In this document: in pieces, positions 21,294-32,820 of the stretch | Layout: every line of letters begins with the position of its first letter | How positions within the stretch are numbered: the first letter of the stretch is position 1 | Source of the DNA: Gracilaria domingensis | Taxonomy: Eukaryota > Rhodophyta > Florideophyceae > Gracilariales > Gracilariaceae | Assembly (NCBI GenBank): GCA_022539475.1 | Contig: VCMS01000372.1 | Span: 1-46,823 of the forward strand | Direction: 5' to 3' | DNA length: 46,823 nt | Position numbers and translations under genes: made by a program | Notes under the pieces: model-generated | Told to the model about the DNA's origin: nothing | The model's input: the letters and a program-made list of their open reading frames with translations, nothing else | Database searches by the model: none

Positions 21294-22740
21294 CTACTGG
21301 GTAGTCGCAGCAGGTTCCAATTGCAAAGAGAGAGAAACAACATCAGCCGTCGGTCCCCAGTATTGTGCCGTTCCCGGACTGCCATACTCATCGCCCAGCT
21401 TCCAAGACTCTTTGCTTTGTGCAACCTCAACGACCAGGGCACCTTCAAGATGGACGAGCATATTCTCCATGAAAGTCGTTTCCTTAGCGTGCCTTCTTTC
21501 AATTTTCATCATCATTGTGAGAAAGAAGCCTGCAAGGATCTATTCCTAGGGTGCCTTTCTGAGGTTGGATAACGTGTCAACATATCTCGTGCTTGCACAG
21601 AGCGGCAGCAACTCTTCCCAGATCATAGTCGTAGTTTGCGTCGAAGTTTGAAAGCATGACACATCTTCCTTGATGGCCTACACAATGCCGGACGCCAGAG
21701 AACTTGACTTTGAATAATCGTGGCTTCGTACGCTCTGACAGTTGGGCAGGAGACATACCAATGAGCAGACGCTCCGCTTCGATCTTGGCAACCTGAACAT
21801 TGCCATGAGGATCACGTTCGAGCATTATTTGGTTGGCGATTGCTTCCGGTAGCTTCGAAAATAGCTCAGCATTGGTCGCAGAAAGGGCAGCTGTGATTTC
21901 GTCACGCGTGAGATGCTTTTCACTGTGGGCCATAATTTTGTTCAGTTCAGAGATGAGCGCCTCAACATCGGGTATGAACTCTACAAGACCCCCCGGAAGG
22001 ACGATGACACCATGTGTGTTTCCCATGCATGCTCTAGCAACAATTAGGGTGAAAAGCTCACCAAAAATATCTGTGAGAGTAGTGCTGTTGTATCTGATCT
22101 GTTCTGCGATAAGGCAAAGATTGGGATGTGCTCGTGAAGCACATTCCATAGCAATAACACTAGCTGATCGTCCCATAATTCGAATAGAGTGGTAGGGTTT
22201 GCGAGCAGAGACAGCATGAAAGGCAAGACTGGCAACGCTCTCGCAGTAGCTGTTTGAGGCGGTGTCAAAACCGAACGACACCTGAATCTGGGCGTTACGC
22301 AATTCGTATCAGTAGTCTCGGTGGCAGCATTGACACAACATTCAAACCCGTGAGCACAGGAATCCTCGGAAAGCTTCATGGCATTGCTGTTACTGTCATC
22401 ACCACCCACGACGACCAGCGCATCCAGCTGAAGCTCCTGTACGGTTTTTTGGACAGCTTCAATATAGGCAGGACTTTCAATCGTGGTACGATCGGATCCG
22501 ATCATTTGAAAGCCTCCTTGATTGCGATACGGGGCAACCATATCGGCATCAAGTTGCACGTCGTCGGCGTTGATCATTCCATGCGGCTAGAGGGCAAACC
22601 AAGACTTGGACTGCGATTTGAGCTTGAAGACGTAATCGAACATTCCACAGATGACATTGTGACCGCCAGAAACAGGGCCGCCTCACAAAACGACACTCTT
22701 GCTAAAACGGTCGGGATACTGCTGAGTAAAGTCTTTCCAT
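21294..22740 (-). pseudogene. Pyrophosphate-dependent phosphofructokinase relic
   Basis: The family (fructose-6-phosphate 1-phosphotransferase using PPi, cytosolic glycolysis) is clear from ordered motifs on the minus strand. They are GGHNVICGMFDY near the start, YRNQGGFQMI, the PPi-type GGDDSN (about 22394-22408), SFGFDTASNS, MGRSAS with ECASRAHPN, GLVEFIPDVEAL, LERDPHGNVQVAKIEAERLL, and the C-terminal MMMKIERRH ... SPGTAQYWGPTAD. At least four frame changes occur, near 22690, 22580, 22300 and 21560. The catalytic TIDGD region is altered to a TTD-type sequence at a frameshift. It is therefore a pseudogene. I cannot decide between the plant-type alpha and beta class. Confidence 0.88.
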
Positions 22741-23902
22741 AGCCTCCAGTTTGCCTCTTTGTGTGGGATAATTATCGGCGTGACTACGCGACCTATGTAC
22801 CCCGGCTTGCTCGTCTGAAGGATCTCTGCCGTTAACATCGAGTTTGATGCTAGAACTTCTGCAATGACATGATGATGAGAGTAATCATTCAAAAATCCCT
22901 TCGCCATTGCTTCTGCAGTGCGCTTCGATTCACGCTGGACACCAAAGCGAGCTCGCGGAAATCGTTCGCGAGTTGCTTCTTGGCGTTCTCTCACGGCCAT
23001 TCGAACATGGGCGCACGTTTCATACGCGTCTCAATCGCGGATCAGACGTGGTGTGAAGGAACGCAAAAATTGGGGTGACATCCTGCGCGCCTTCAACTGT
23101 CGCAGTCTGATTTGATGTTTCGCTCGTATTCAGGCGTCTGACAGCATCTATCAACCACGCGTTGCCCTCATCAACGACGTCGATTCACCATCGCAACGCT
23201 CGAGCGCGCTCAACCTCCTGCTGTCTTTCATTTGCTCCGTCAGAAGCACGGCAAGCTTCCACATTTTCTTGATAGACGCCGCAGCAGACTCTTGGTTACT
23301 GCCCTTTTGTTTATTTGGCATAGCGTCGGTGGGAACGGCCTGTTTTCGAGTGATGTGCAGCCAAATGATCAACGAGGTGCCCAGTGCAACACCGTGCGTC
23401 CGTGAAAAGAACAAGTACCACAAGAATATCGCCTTCTGCAAGTTCTACAGACAGGTGATGGTGATAATAGCCGAACCCCTTCTCTGAACCCGAACGTCGC
23501 GTAATACCCACGGGGACGTAAACATGCGACTGTTCCTCGCTCACCTCTTCCAAGCCCAGGTTGCAAATATTATCGGCCACGTTGGCGCAAGATGGGCACG
23601 CGAGCAAACACCCTGGCATACCCTTCAGCCAACACGGCGCCACTAATCATCTTTACGCCACTTTGCATAGCGCGTTTCGTGAATTCATGGCGCTCACCAG
23701 CTAGTGAGCATTATAGTGATCAAGCAGCTGCTGTCACACGGTACGCACAGTCCATGATCAAAACGGACGCGTCGCGCAAAGGCGCACGTGACCTGTAAAC
23801 GGAACTCGGCGCCTAGCTTTCGAAGGCGATGGGCAAATGACGCTGTGGGTTTCCAGTGGGAAATCTCATCGTCTCGCTGAATATCGTTCTGCGACGCTTA
23901 CA
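22741..23902 (-). other. Weak minus-strand frames upstream of the PFP relic
   Basis: The frame 22683-23000 could carry the PFP N-terminal region, because it runs into the glycine-rich motif through a stop. The frame 23311-23643 contains CPSCANVADNICNLGLEE and no recognised domain. Frames overlap and are broken, so I cannot define a gene. Confidence 0.3.
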
Positions 23903-24770
23903 CTATGAAGACATCCGGCACATGGTTATGACCAAAGGCATCCTGCGTGCTGTAGGTGCTGCTGTCTTCACTAGGTCTCCATGAGTTAGAATTGACATCG
24001 ATTGTCTGCGTTTCTGCCAGCAAAGTTCTTCCACGAGCAACGCGGCCAACGAAAACGCCTTCGCCTTGGATGGGTGCGGGCGGCTTGCGGCTTCCTTGCC
24101 TGGAACGCCAGCCATCTCAGCAGTGTTCAAGTTCCTTTCGAACGCCTTACCGGCTTCTATAATCACGTCTAGAGCCTTCCGCGTACAATTCTTCAGCGAT
24201 TCCTGCACAGTTCTAGCGTTGCCATATATTTCCTCCTCTTCCTCCAGAGTCATTTGATCCCTCACTTCGTCTATTGTGTTCAGTTCACCAATAATGCTAA
24301 CAGCATCCCCCTGTATCTCTGACACAGTTCATGAGCGTTCACACTCTCAGCAGTAGCCTCATTGCTAGAATGACGGGCGTCCGTCTTCCCCCTCACAGCT
24401 GCCTCCACGGTGTCCTGAAACGAGTGAAAAGACGTGAATAATCCAGCTCCCGCCGTCAAATGGCATCCAAGAGATACGCGCTCGATCGGGATCCTGTTTT
24501 CCATTGCGTTGTGTACTGAACAGCTTGACCTCTTGCACTTTTCATATCCCAGACAGTCGCACTTATATGACGCTTGACAAACACCCAGCAAACACAAGCT
24601 CTCGCCTTGATACTTCAGGCATGATCCCGACTAAGCTGCCTCTCAGCAGGAGTCTTCAGTAATGACACATTCAGAGCTTGCAACAGCTTGGGCTTGCGAA
24701 TTAGTGCACATCGCACAGGCTAAAAGAACGAGAGGAACCCCGTGACTCGGATGCTCATCTTCACGATTGT
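23903..24770 (-). pseudogene. Cysteine-rich secreted-protein relic
   Basis: On the minus strand a signal-peptide-like start (ATG near 24757, then hydrophobic LLACAMCTNSQAQA) is followed by cysteine-rich sequence (SSECVITEDSC, then LCLLGVCQASYKCDCLGYEKC and RSSC). After these come helical, acidic segments (EVRDQMTLEEEEEIYG; DVIIEAGKAFERNLNTAEMA). The frame changes near 24720, 24650 and 24310. The spacing C-x4-CxC-x5-C suggests a disulphide-rich extracellular domain. No family was named. It is likely a broken secreted or cell-surface protein gene. Confidence 0.4.
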
Positions 24771-25269
24771 TCCAAAGGCGCTTGAAGCGAGTTGTTACAC
24801 GAGGTAAAAAAGAGTTGAAGCAGTTGATGCAATGAAGGATCAGTTGGTTGTTCGTGATGACTGTGGTAGAAGCTGAAGCAAACAATGAGTACGATGAGTG
24901 TGCGCGATTCTATAGCCATCATTAGTTCGGCTTCCGTAGGCCTTGGTTGCTGGGAGCCGAGAACTCCTTCCAATTCAAATGTGCAGATGTCGACCCACGG
25001 AGGTTAGAGTGGCCTTCGTCTCAGCTAGTCGGGGCTTGGTGTCGGAAGTACCACAAGAGTGACATCAATTGCAAACAATCGGCATGGTCCAGTCAAGTAC
25101 GCTCTCATGCTCTTTGTCACGAACCGTCGTGAGTGAAACAGAGAATGCACCACGGACGGGATGACGGGTATACATTCTTGGCATTGAATGGTGGTGAATA
25201 GATTCGAGCCAGAAATCTAGGGCAATAACGCGCTGCTGTAGTGTACAAGAAACAACAACTCGCATTCTA

Positions 25270-26649
25270 TCACGATCTGGATTGCATCGCTGCAGCGCAA
25301 TCAAGGTTAGCCTTAAGTTTATCCAGAACACGCTTGAAAAACTCCCTGTCCTCAACACTTCTAGCTTCCTCCATCATTTGCATGGTTTTCCCAATTGCTT
25401 CCAATGCAGAAGTAGTATGACGAGCGTGAGCCTCAAACATTTCAAGCTGAAGAGTACGGCGTTTTAGCTCATCATTTTCCACAGAACTTGTGTCACGTCT
25501 AGCAGAAAGAACAGAAACAAGCCCTTCCATGCCAACAATATTGACATCCCGCGTGTTACGTCGTGACGACTATTGACTACGACTGACAGCATTCCCTCCA
25601 AATCCGTATAGTGATATGCCTTCATTGACGCCTTCCTCTCGTTGCGTGTCTGCCTCCAGTGCCCTGGTCGCTAGAGGTTGCAGAATAGGGTGCAATTTAA
25701 GAAAGCAATGCGCGTACATGATGTAACTGACTCCGTTAGCAAAACTAGAAAACGCTTCCGGATCGCCTTGTCCAGTTGATTCGTAGCGAGATAAGCATAT
25801 GCCGTATTGGCTCTTGAACGCAGCAAATTTACGCTTCAGTAAACCACCATCTCGTTTATATGGTCGCTGTGCAGGGTTCAATAATCTGATGTCACTGAGA
25901 GTAACACCACCTGTAAGGATGGTATTTCGAGTTGGTTTGAAAGATAGATCATTAAACACAGGAGCAATCTTCTCGCACCAAGGGTCTTCGTACTGCTGGT
26001 CCAATTCAGTCCTGTTCAAACATTCCATCAACTTCTGCCACGCGGCGGTCATGCGTGGATCGGCTAGGACATGAAGTATACGGCAATATTCTGACCCTTC
26101 AAACGCGGGGGCTCTACCGTCGGTAACTGAAGAACTATTCACATGTTCTGTTATCGTAGGCAAACAAATTTTAAGCTTTCTATCTTCAAGCACTGGGATA
26201 TCTCCTCGAATATATTTTGATACGTCTTCGCCGGTGTACTTCCGCTCAATTCGAACGGTCGTCATTGACAACCTCGACCGAATAGCCATATTGGATTCTG
26301 CATGATCAGGTAGATCATTAGTGATTTCCTGAAGATCCAAGAAGGAAACAGTGCGCTGAACCATTTTTGTCCCGATCAGGTTGAGCTTAGTATCACGCTT
26401 CGCATTGTATGCTCCAACGATTTTAAGAGCTTTTAATGCTGGTTTGCAAAATTCGTTGTTCAACTTTTGTTGTCGTAGAATGCCGACAGCTGTGGATACA
26501 TTTGTGGGTGCCTCTTCAGCTGTTGACGCATTATTCGTTGGATGTAAGGGCTGCGGTTGTGAGGGCTGCGCTGAAATGTCCGACATTCGAAACGTTTGTG
26601 CTACGCGTTGACGGTGGTTGGAAGCCTCGCATTCTGAAGTGCACGACAT
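25270..26649 (-). pseudogene. Myb/SANT-like transposon accessory protein, one in-frame stop
   Basis: A minus-strand frame of 359 codons (26649-25570) ends in TAG at 25570-25572. The same frame is open beyond it to 25270, giving about 460 codons with a single stop. The stretch PVFNDLSFKP ... LKRKFAAFKSQYGICLSRYE followed by STGQGDPEAFSSFANG resembles the trihelix/Myb-SANT-like DNA-binding proteins that accompany Harbinger-type transposases. The C-terminus is a predicted coiled coil (LQLEMFEAHARHT; MMEEARSVEDREFFKRVLDK). It could be the second ORF of the element whose transposase lies at 19109-20671, but 4.6 kb of pseudogene separates them. That link is inference. Confidence 0.5.
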
Positions 26650-26953
26650 GGAAGGAGATTTACGTATTTGAGGTTGTAAGCGCTGTGCAAGTATAGAACT
26701 GATTGCATTGCAACAGTGTATGCAATAGCAATCGGCGTTCGTTTCGATGAAGGCGAAACGGATCGAGCTGTCTACGGAAACGGTTGCGGAAACGAGAGCA
26801 AGGCAATGTGTTCAATGACTATTGCACACGTCTTGATTGACCCTTTCCGTTTTCCAAATCTGTGAACTCATAGACTGGCCCTTAACCAGTGAGGTGCAAA
26901 CGTTTACGAGCTCAATGCTTGCCACAGACACAGATATTTACCGCACAGCAAAT

Positions 26954-27244
26954 TCACACATTGCCGTAACAAGCCCGGAGATCATTCTTGGCTGATTTAA
27001 GGGCTTCGAAATGCTTGTTGCCCCTGTGTAATACATGTCCAACTGCTCGATACGCAGCATCGAATGCCCCCAGATATTTCACGTTTTCTGTTCTCTCACT
27101 TTTATGCAGGTTCATTGCATGACGGTTTACTTCCTGCGGATCGTCCAACTCCAGCCATTCTGCGCAAAACGTAAGCTTTTTACTTACACACGGCCGTTCA
27201 GTGTGTTGTACAGGGAGCTGCGGGAAATACGTCAAATTCATCAA
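26954..27244 (-). CDS. Short hypothetical ORF
   Basis: A 96-codon minus-strand frame without a recognised domain (contains FCAEWLELDDPQEVNRHAMN). It starts over a repeated motif (TTTCCCGCAGCTCCC on this strand), which could equally be a 3' splice site with the exon beginning after CAG. Possibly a transposon gene remnant. Confidence 0.25.
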   Translation of the reverse strand: MMNLTYFPQLPVQHTERPCVSKKLTFCAEWLELDDPQEVNRHAMNLHKSERTENVKYLGAFDAAYRAVGHVLHRGNKHFEALKSAKNDLRACYGNV

Positions 27245-28300
27245 AAAGAGATATATAGCATGTAGAAGATTTTTCTATTACGAAATATAATATAATTAGA
27301 ATACGAGCTGTAAAGGGAGAGAACCTCTGCTAAGAGCGGTACCCGCCAAAGCTTTTTGAAGTGCACACTAACAAAAAAACCCTAGGTATTGTTTCATAAT
27401 TTGCGTGACATTCGAAAAACCAATAGAGAGAGCTATACAGTACACAAAGGGGTTCAGTAGCCTGTACATGACGTTATGACGCAAACATCTCCGAAACATA
27501 TTGACATGTTCACATTAATGTCAATATACACTTTATCACAAATATATATGTTCTCATATCTTTGTAGTACTAAGGTCTCTTCTGACAAGACACATCACGC
27601 TTGAAAGAGAATTAGAACTCGTTTAGACAGCTGCATTTGACTACTGTATAGCAAAATAGGTTTTACTAATATTTGCACTTGTAAAAGGCATATATATTCT
27701 GTTTTCAGCACATATATCAAAGTTGAAAAGCTTGTAACTTTGTTAAACGTGAACTATTTCTAATGAACTTTGTCTTACTTCAAGATCTAATGTTGTACAT
27801 GCCGTAAATAGCTTTTGAACGCGAACAAACTCTCTACGTTGAAGATACAGTGTTTGCAATTATGCTCCAGAAGTCTATATTTGTGCGTATATAAACTTGC
27901 TAAAGTGTCAACTTGGCAAAATTGACATTTCATTCAACAAAAAAGATTTATGCAACATCTTAGCAACAATGTTAGTTTCACACGTCATCAAAGTGTAACA
28001 ACTATTGCTTACAGGGAGCTACGGGAAATTAGCGAAAACCCTTCGCAAAGAAAGAAATTCAAACAACAGGGTTTTTAATTTACACCAAAGATTTACATTA
28101 TGTTTGTTTGAGCGTTATATTTGTTAGGGACGGTGGTTTTTGAATTTTGGAGGAGTCAAAAGAAAAAACCCTAAGTATACTGCCTGGAAGAATTTCCTTG
28201 CCTCACGGCCTTACATGAATTTTGGAGGTAGATTCATCTCAAGCTTAGGCTAAGTAGCCTGACATGTTGCGACATGGGAGCTGCGGGAAAGTGTAGTTTG
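27209..28300 (+). repeat. Thrice-repeated GGGAGCTRCGGGAAA motif
   Basis: The motif occurs at about 27219, 28013 and 28275, always in the same orientation. Between the copies are two related AAAAAACCCTA-G/A-GTAT sequences (about 27375 and 28163). The flanks differ. It may mark ends of related elements nested in the AT-rich island. On the minus strand each copy also resembles a pyrimidine-rich 3' splice site. Confidence 0.5.
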
Positions 28301-28780
28301 ACAGTTACTCAACTAATTGAGCAACTTTCGGTATAAAATTTCTTCTTCAAAACAGTTCCGAGAGATATAAGTATATGCCTTAAAGCGCACCAAACTAATA
28401 GTTCATTCTCGTTTAATGCATTGGATACTCGAATTTATACAGAAAAAATACTATTGCTGAACAGATAAACCATGTAAACAAAACCATTAGCAATGATGGT
28501 GAAATATTGTCAAATAGTATTCAGAAGTAATTTTCTTATCTTGCACTTAAACCAAAATAATGAAGCAGAAATTCTTAGTTCTAAGTCAATTTTTCACCCA
28601 TTGAATGAAAACAAAATTTGCATTGTATCTATTATACTCATGGTTCTAGTCAATACAAAAGTAGCTCACTTTTCGAAACAATGTTGTACTCTTTGCCCAG
28701 CGCAAAGTATAAAACATATTTGTAAACAGGCTGCGTGAATAAACATTTTACTTTCTTTAGAACATCAATTTTCTAACAAA
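27245..28780. other. AT-rich gene-free stretch
   Basis: About 1.5 kb of markedly AT-rich sequence has no convincing gene apart from the repeated motifs listed separately. A weak 81-codon frame at 28493-28738 is not supported. Confidence 0.6.
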
Positions 28781-29720
28781 TTACGTACTCTCCACAACTT
28801 CAAAGGCGTTGAAAGTCCTACCATAGCATTCATAGGAATCTGTATGAGCCTTAAGCCTTATGTAAACTAACTTTGTTCCGTCTTTGTAAATCATATTATA
28901 CGTCTCGAACGTGCGCTCCACAACAAATGGAAGATGAAACCGTGCCTTCGAATGAACTTCTTCTGCATTATGTGACCGTAGCTCCTTCAGTGCACTCTCA
29001 AATCCAAGAAACTCAGGATGAAACGTAGTATACTGCCCTTGTAGAGGTAATTTGAGCCACTTCGAGTGCATTAATTTGAGATCTGTCAATGGGCGTGGCC
29101 ATTTGACATCCAGTTCTAAGTAATTACCCTCATCGACAACATGAATGGTAAAGTCTTCATGAGAAACTCCTGATGGAAGATGGACTACCACAGTACAGCG
29201 TTTCGTAGTAGTGTGTGGTTCAGTCTATTCTGAAAGAAGCCTAAATGGCATGAATACTTTTCCCGACATCAGCACTTCACTTCCGTCACCTCCAATTGAA
29301 TGTCTGTCATATGAAGACTCTTCAACTGAGTCACCATTATCTGACCCATCTGCTGCTCTATGACTGCGGGGAACAGAACTATCTGGCAAGCCTGTAGATG
29401 TCCGACCAAGATTAGGTTCTTCATCGTCGTCTGTGCTTCTTTGTTAGCCTCAATACATCCAAAGCATAACAAGGTTATTTTCAGCACTTACCTTTAGACG
29501 AAATACCCATTTCCTTTAAAAGACGCAAGTATCTGGTGCGGAAGGTTGGTGGACGATGTTGGCGAAATATATCTTCGGAGTTCCACACTGCAGACACAGG
29601 TTCTTTACCAGTTAACTCACCAGTTGCTAGGCGTTTGGTGAGAAGTCTGATGGCCTTAGATTTCTTAGTAAGTCTGGGGACTCGTTTCGTTTGCTTTTGA
29701 AGCTGCAGCGAGAGCGGCAT
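28781..29720 (-). pseudogene. Two-exon transposon-associated accessory gene, one stop
   Basis: Exon 1 runs from ATG 29720 to 29492 and is basic (QTKRVPRLTKKSKAIRLLTK, then a short helical end). A GTAAGT donor at 29491 and an ACAG acceptor at 29431 define a 61-bp intron. The phase matches: one base of exon 1 joins AC of exon 2 to give an aspartate, followed by an acidic run. Exon 2 (29430-28781) is serine/acidic-rich, with one TAG at 29225-29227. Beyond the TAG the same frame continues through TVVVHLPSGVSHEDFTIHVV, LELDVKWPRPLTDLKLMHSK and a folded C-terminal region to 28781. The family is not recognised. It lies head-to-head with the DDE transposase at 31001-31878 and probably belongs to the same element. 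Confidence 0.55.
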
Positions 29721-31000
29721 GGTGAAGTGATTGAGGTCGCTTGCGGTGGGATGGGCAGCACTCCGTTAGACCATCTAGCCGGGTTGTTCTCGATGTTTGA
29801 TTATTCTTAAGTACTGTAACGATTCTTAGTATTTCACTTGTAGAATCATGATTAGCTTCTAATTCACGCGGTATGAATCTGCGCTGATCATGAAAGTATC
29901 ACTTTCTGAGATCTGAGATCTCCAATCGGAAACTCAAGGTATTGTCTAGGAATTGGCATTGTAATGTGCAGTAATGTTCATGTAAGATAATGCAGACATG
30001 TCAAGGGAAATGTTTCCTCTCGGGATGTTACATGACTGACGCTAGCAAAAGCATACGTTTGAAAATTACAAACTTCTGACATTCAAAATGTGTATATATG
30101 TTGCAATATGACAATATATATGTGGTGGGAAGTGAATATAGAGTTCACGGACAATATTACATTGCTCTTCATGATCTGTTATGATGACAGATTTCAACAA
30201 ACGTTCATGACCATGAAGTACTCTTTAGTGTTTGTCTGTGTTGCTAGTTAATGTTTTGTGTACCATTAATAATTTTGAAATATCGTGACATGAACGATGC
30301 GTATATGTGCTTAAACTAGGACATATGTATAAAAAAACGAGGCTTCTAACTTTCCCAATGCTTCAATTCCGCCCTCCATTTTAAAACCTATCAAAGAGAT
30401 GTAAATTCTTACTTGAATATAGCTTTCACCTTGCCCTTCATCTTTATCCTTTTTAAACTATAGCGAAATGTATAAGGAGCTTAGAAGCGTATATGTTTCA
30501 AGATTCAAGTTTCCGATTGATGAAGGGAAGCCTCACAATCTCGCACTGGTGCCGGTCATTAACAAACGTAATTTCAAAAATGTACGTCGGAGAATGCGGT
30601 TGTTGGGACTAGGAAACAAGAGAAGAGTAAAAAATTACACAACTTCATTACGTAGGTGTACGTACCATACCGCAATTTGTTAACAGGGAGTAGGGCTTTA
30701 TCTTCAAATCAGGAAATGAATTCGGGTGGTCTTGTAAATCTCCTGAAACACAAATTCACTGCTGCCATCCAATTTCGAAACATACAATAGTGATGCGAAA
30801 AGATATATAGGGTTTTTTTACACACCTGATGTCGTCAACGGAGAAGTACAACGTGTACAAATTTTGCTTGGGTTTAAAGTCGTTCGGCAAAAGAGACAAG
30901 AATATTACGTTCGTAATCTGTAGAAGGTCAAACTATGTCTGTCGTCAACTTGCAAAGTTGATACGGATCTTTGCCTTCCTTGTCGCAGCTGACTAAAAAC
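29721..31000. other. AT-rich divergent spacer between accessory gene and DDE transposase
   Basis: About 1.3 kb between two divergent TE genes, probably containing both promoters. A 71-codon basic frame (30468-30683, ATG start) has no recognised domain. No tRNA or other RNA gene was seen. Confidence 0.5.
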
Positions 31001-31878
31001 ATGGATGCATCTGGCTTTCTTGACCTCTCTTCTTCAATCATGGCAACCTGCCCTGGTATTCGATCAAATACCCATTTGCGCCGCTTTCGGGCAATATTTG
31101 GCGTTTCACATCTTGTTTGCAGCCACCTGTGGAGCAAAGTCCGGATTAGTGGCTCAAAGGAAATGAAGCCTGTTCACTTGCTCTGGGGTCTTATGTTTCT
31201 GAAGCTATATGCAACTGAGGCCGTTTATGTGGTACTAGCACAGGTAGATGCTAAAACATTTCGTAAATAGACGTGGATTGCAGTGAAAGAACTCGCCATC
31301 TTAAAAGAGGTATGCATCAAAAGCTATTTCTGGTATACTATTCATTACTAATATGTTTCTCAGATTTTTTTTCATCTCGTAGATCAATCACATCCGTCTG
31401 CAACTCTTTTATATCGGTAGATGGACTTGACTTTAAAGTGTTTGAACCGGAAGAATTTGATCCCATGTGGTATTCACATAAGTTCAATTCCGCTGCATTG
31501 CGGTATGAGATTGGTATATCTCACCAGAGTGGCTTAATAACATGGATTCATGGACCATTTCCAGCAGGAAAATATCCTGATTTGGTTATTTTTAAGTCAA
31601 AACTTAAATCTTTGCTTTCTGGACAAGAAAAAGTCGTGACTGATGAAGGTTATGCGGATGAGAAATGTATCAGAAAATCTCTTATCATGCAAGAACTGAA
31701 AGAATGGCATCAGTACGTTCGAGCTCAACATGAAGCTTTGAATGGAAGAATGAAGCACTTTTATTGTTTGTCGCATACGTTTAGGCACAACTTGTCTAAA
31801 CATGTCTATTGCATGAATGCCGTCGCAAATATTGTTCAAGTTGCAATGAAATGTGGTGAGCATTTATTTAGCGTTTAA
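31001..31878 (+). pseudogene. DDE superfamily transposase, second type, interrupted
   Basis: The ATG at 31001 opens MDASGFLDLSSSIMATCPGI, followed by LLWGLMFLKLYATEAV. A TAG at 31268-31270 occupies a position where TGG (Trp) would fit. The C-terminal half (31273-31878) holds the catalytic triad: D in SVDGLDFKV (codon 31420), D in VVTDEGYAD (codon 31642) and E in QHEALNGRMK (codon 31732). It also has the HKFNSAALRYEIGIS and FRHNLSKH signatures of a widespread eukaryotic DDE endonuclease family. A likely intron begins with the GTATGC donor near 31311 and ends at TTTCTCAG or ATCTCGTAG; neither acceptor matches phase 0, so a frameshift is possible. This nuclease is clearly different from the one at 19109-20671. 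Confidence 0.8.
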
Positions 31879-32090
31879 ATCGCTTCTATGATACATACAT
31901 ATATTTGGTTTTTTTTATTTGGGTGTTGGGAACTACGTGGACTCTTATTTGCTTTCATGTAGTACTATATTTTATATAATACAATGTTGAGCTTTTCAGT
32001 GTTAATTGATTATACGTCATATCTTTACAATCATAGAAGATTTATATAATCACATACACATGTAACTTGTAAACTTGTAAGAGCTATACA
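31879..32090. other. AT-rich 3' flank of DDE element
   Basis: No gene. I searched by eye for a terminal inverted repeat partner at the 28.2-28.8 kb side and found none. Confidence 0.5.
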
Positions 32091-32820
32091 CTAGTAATAG
32101 TTTAGTTGTTTCCAACATTTTTGTTCATAACATTTAGAAACAGTGTCGTCTTTGAATTTGATGCATTCTGCCTCTGTCTTGAGAAACTGATGGTCTTCTT
32201 CGGTGGACTGATTGACATGTTGGAGTATGCTCTGGACTACGTCGTGGGGGGTAAAATTGTCGTCAGGTTTGAAGACTTGCCCCATTATGTTGGCTGGGAC
32301 CGTAGAAACGATGTGCTGTGGTAAGTTTTGGACTTTTTGATTTTGTATATCTTGAGCTCTGCTGGGTCAAGTGGGACTGGAGGGTTACTACTGAAGTGGT
32401 CTTCGGCTTCTAGGGTAATTGCATGGTTGTTCATTGTGTAGAACGAGTATGTGTAGTTGCCGGGAGTGAGGATGGGTAGCGAAGGGTGGAGGGTGGATGT
32501 GGTTGTGTCCATGGTAGACTGTTTTTTTGTAGTGTCACGGGAAGTATGGGTGTCTTCGGCGGTGTCGGTAGCGTTGTCGTAGAGTTCTGAGGTCAGGGCG
32601 GAGATGTCGTTGTGGAGCTCCCGTCGCAGGCGACGGGTCAGGCGATTATAGGCTTCCGTGGTGATGTAGGGTTTGTTGCGGGGGGTGATGCTGGGTTCGG
32701 GTGTTGGGAAATGCGAGTGGGAGGGAGGTGGGTTTGGGTCTTTCGTTGCGTGTGGCCCATAACCTGTGAGAGGAAAACTCTGCCCGGAGGCACTTTACTC
32801 GAGAGTTCGCACATCTGAGC
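32091..32820 (-). pseudogene. Unidentified protein with one frameshift
   Basis: A minus-strand frame from about 32770 encodes proline/threonine-rich sequence, then EAYNRLTRRLRRELHNDISA and LTPGNYTYSFYTMNNHAITL, through PPVPLDPAELKIYKIKKSKT. A one-base shift near 32300 moves it to a frame (ANIMGQVFKPDDNFTPHDVV) that ends at 32091. Codon quality looks genuine across both frames. No family was recognised. It may belong to another mobile element. Confidence 0.45.

Noticed and set aside
28781..32090. Terminal inverted repeats of the second DDE element
   Set aside because: I compared the AT-rich flanks by eye and found no convincing inverted match, so no element boundaries are claimed.
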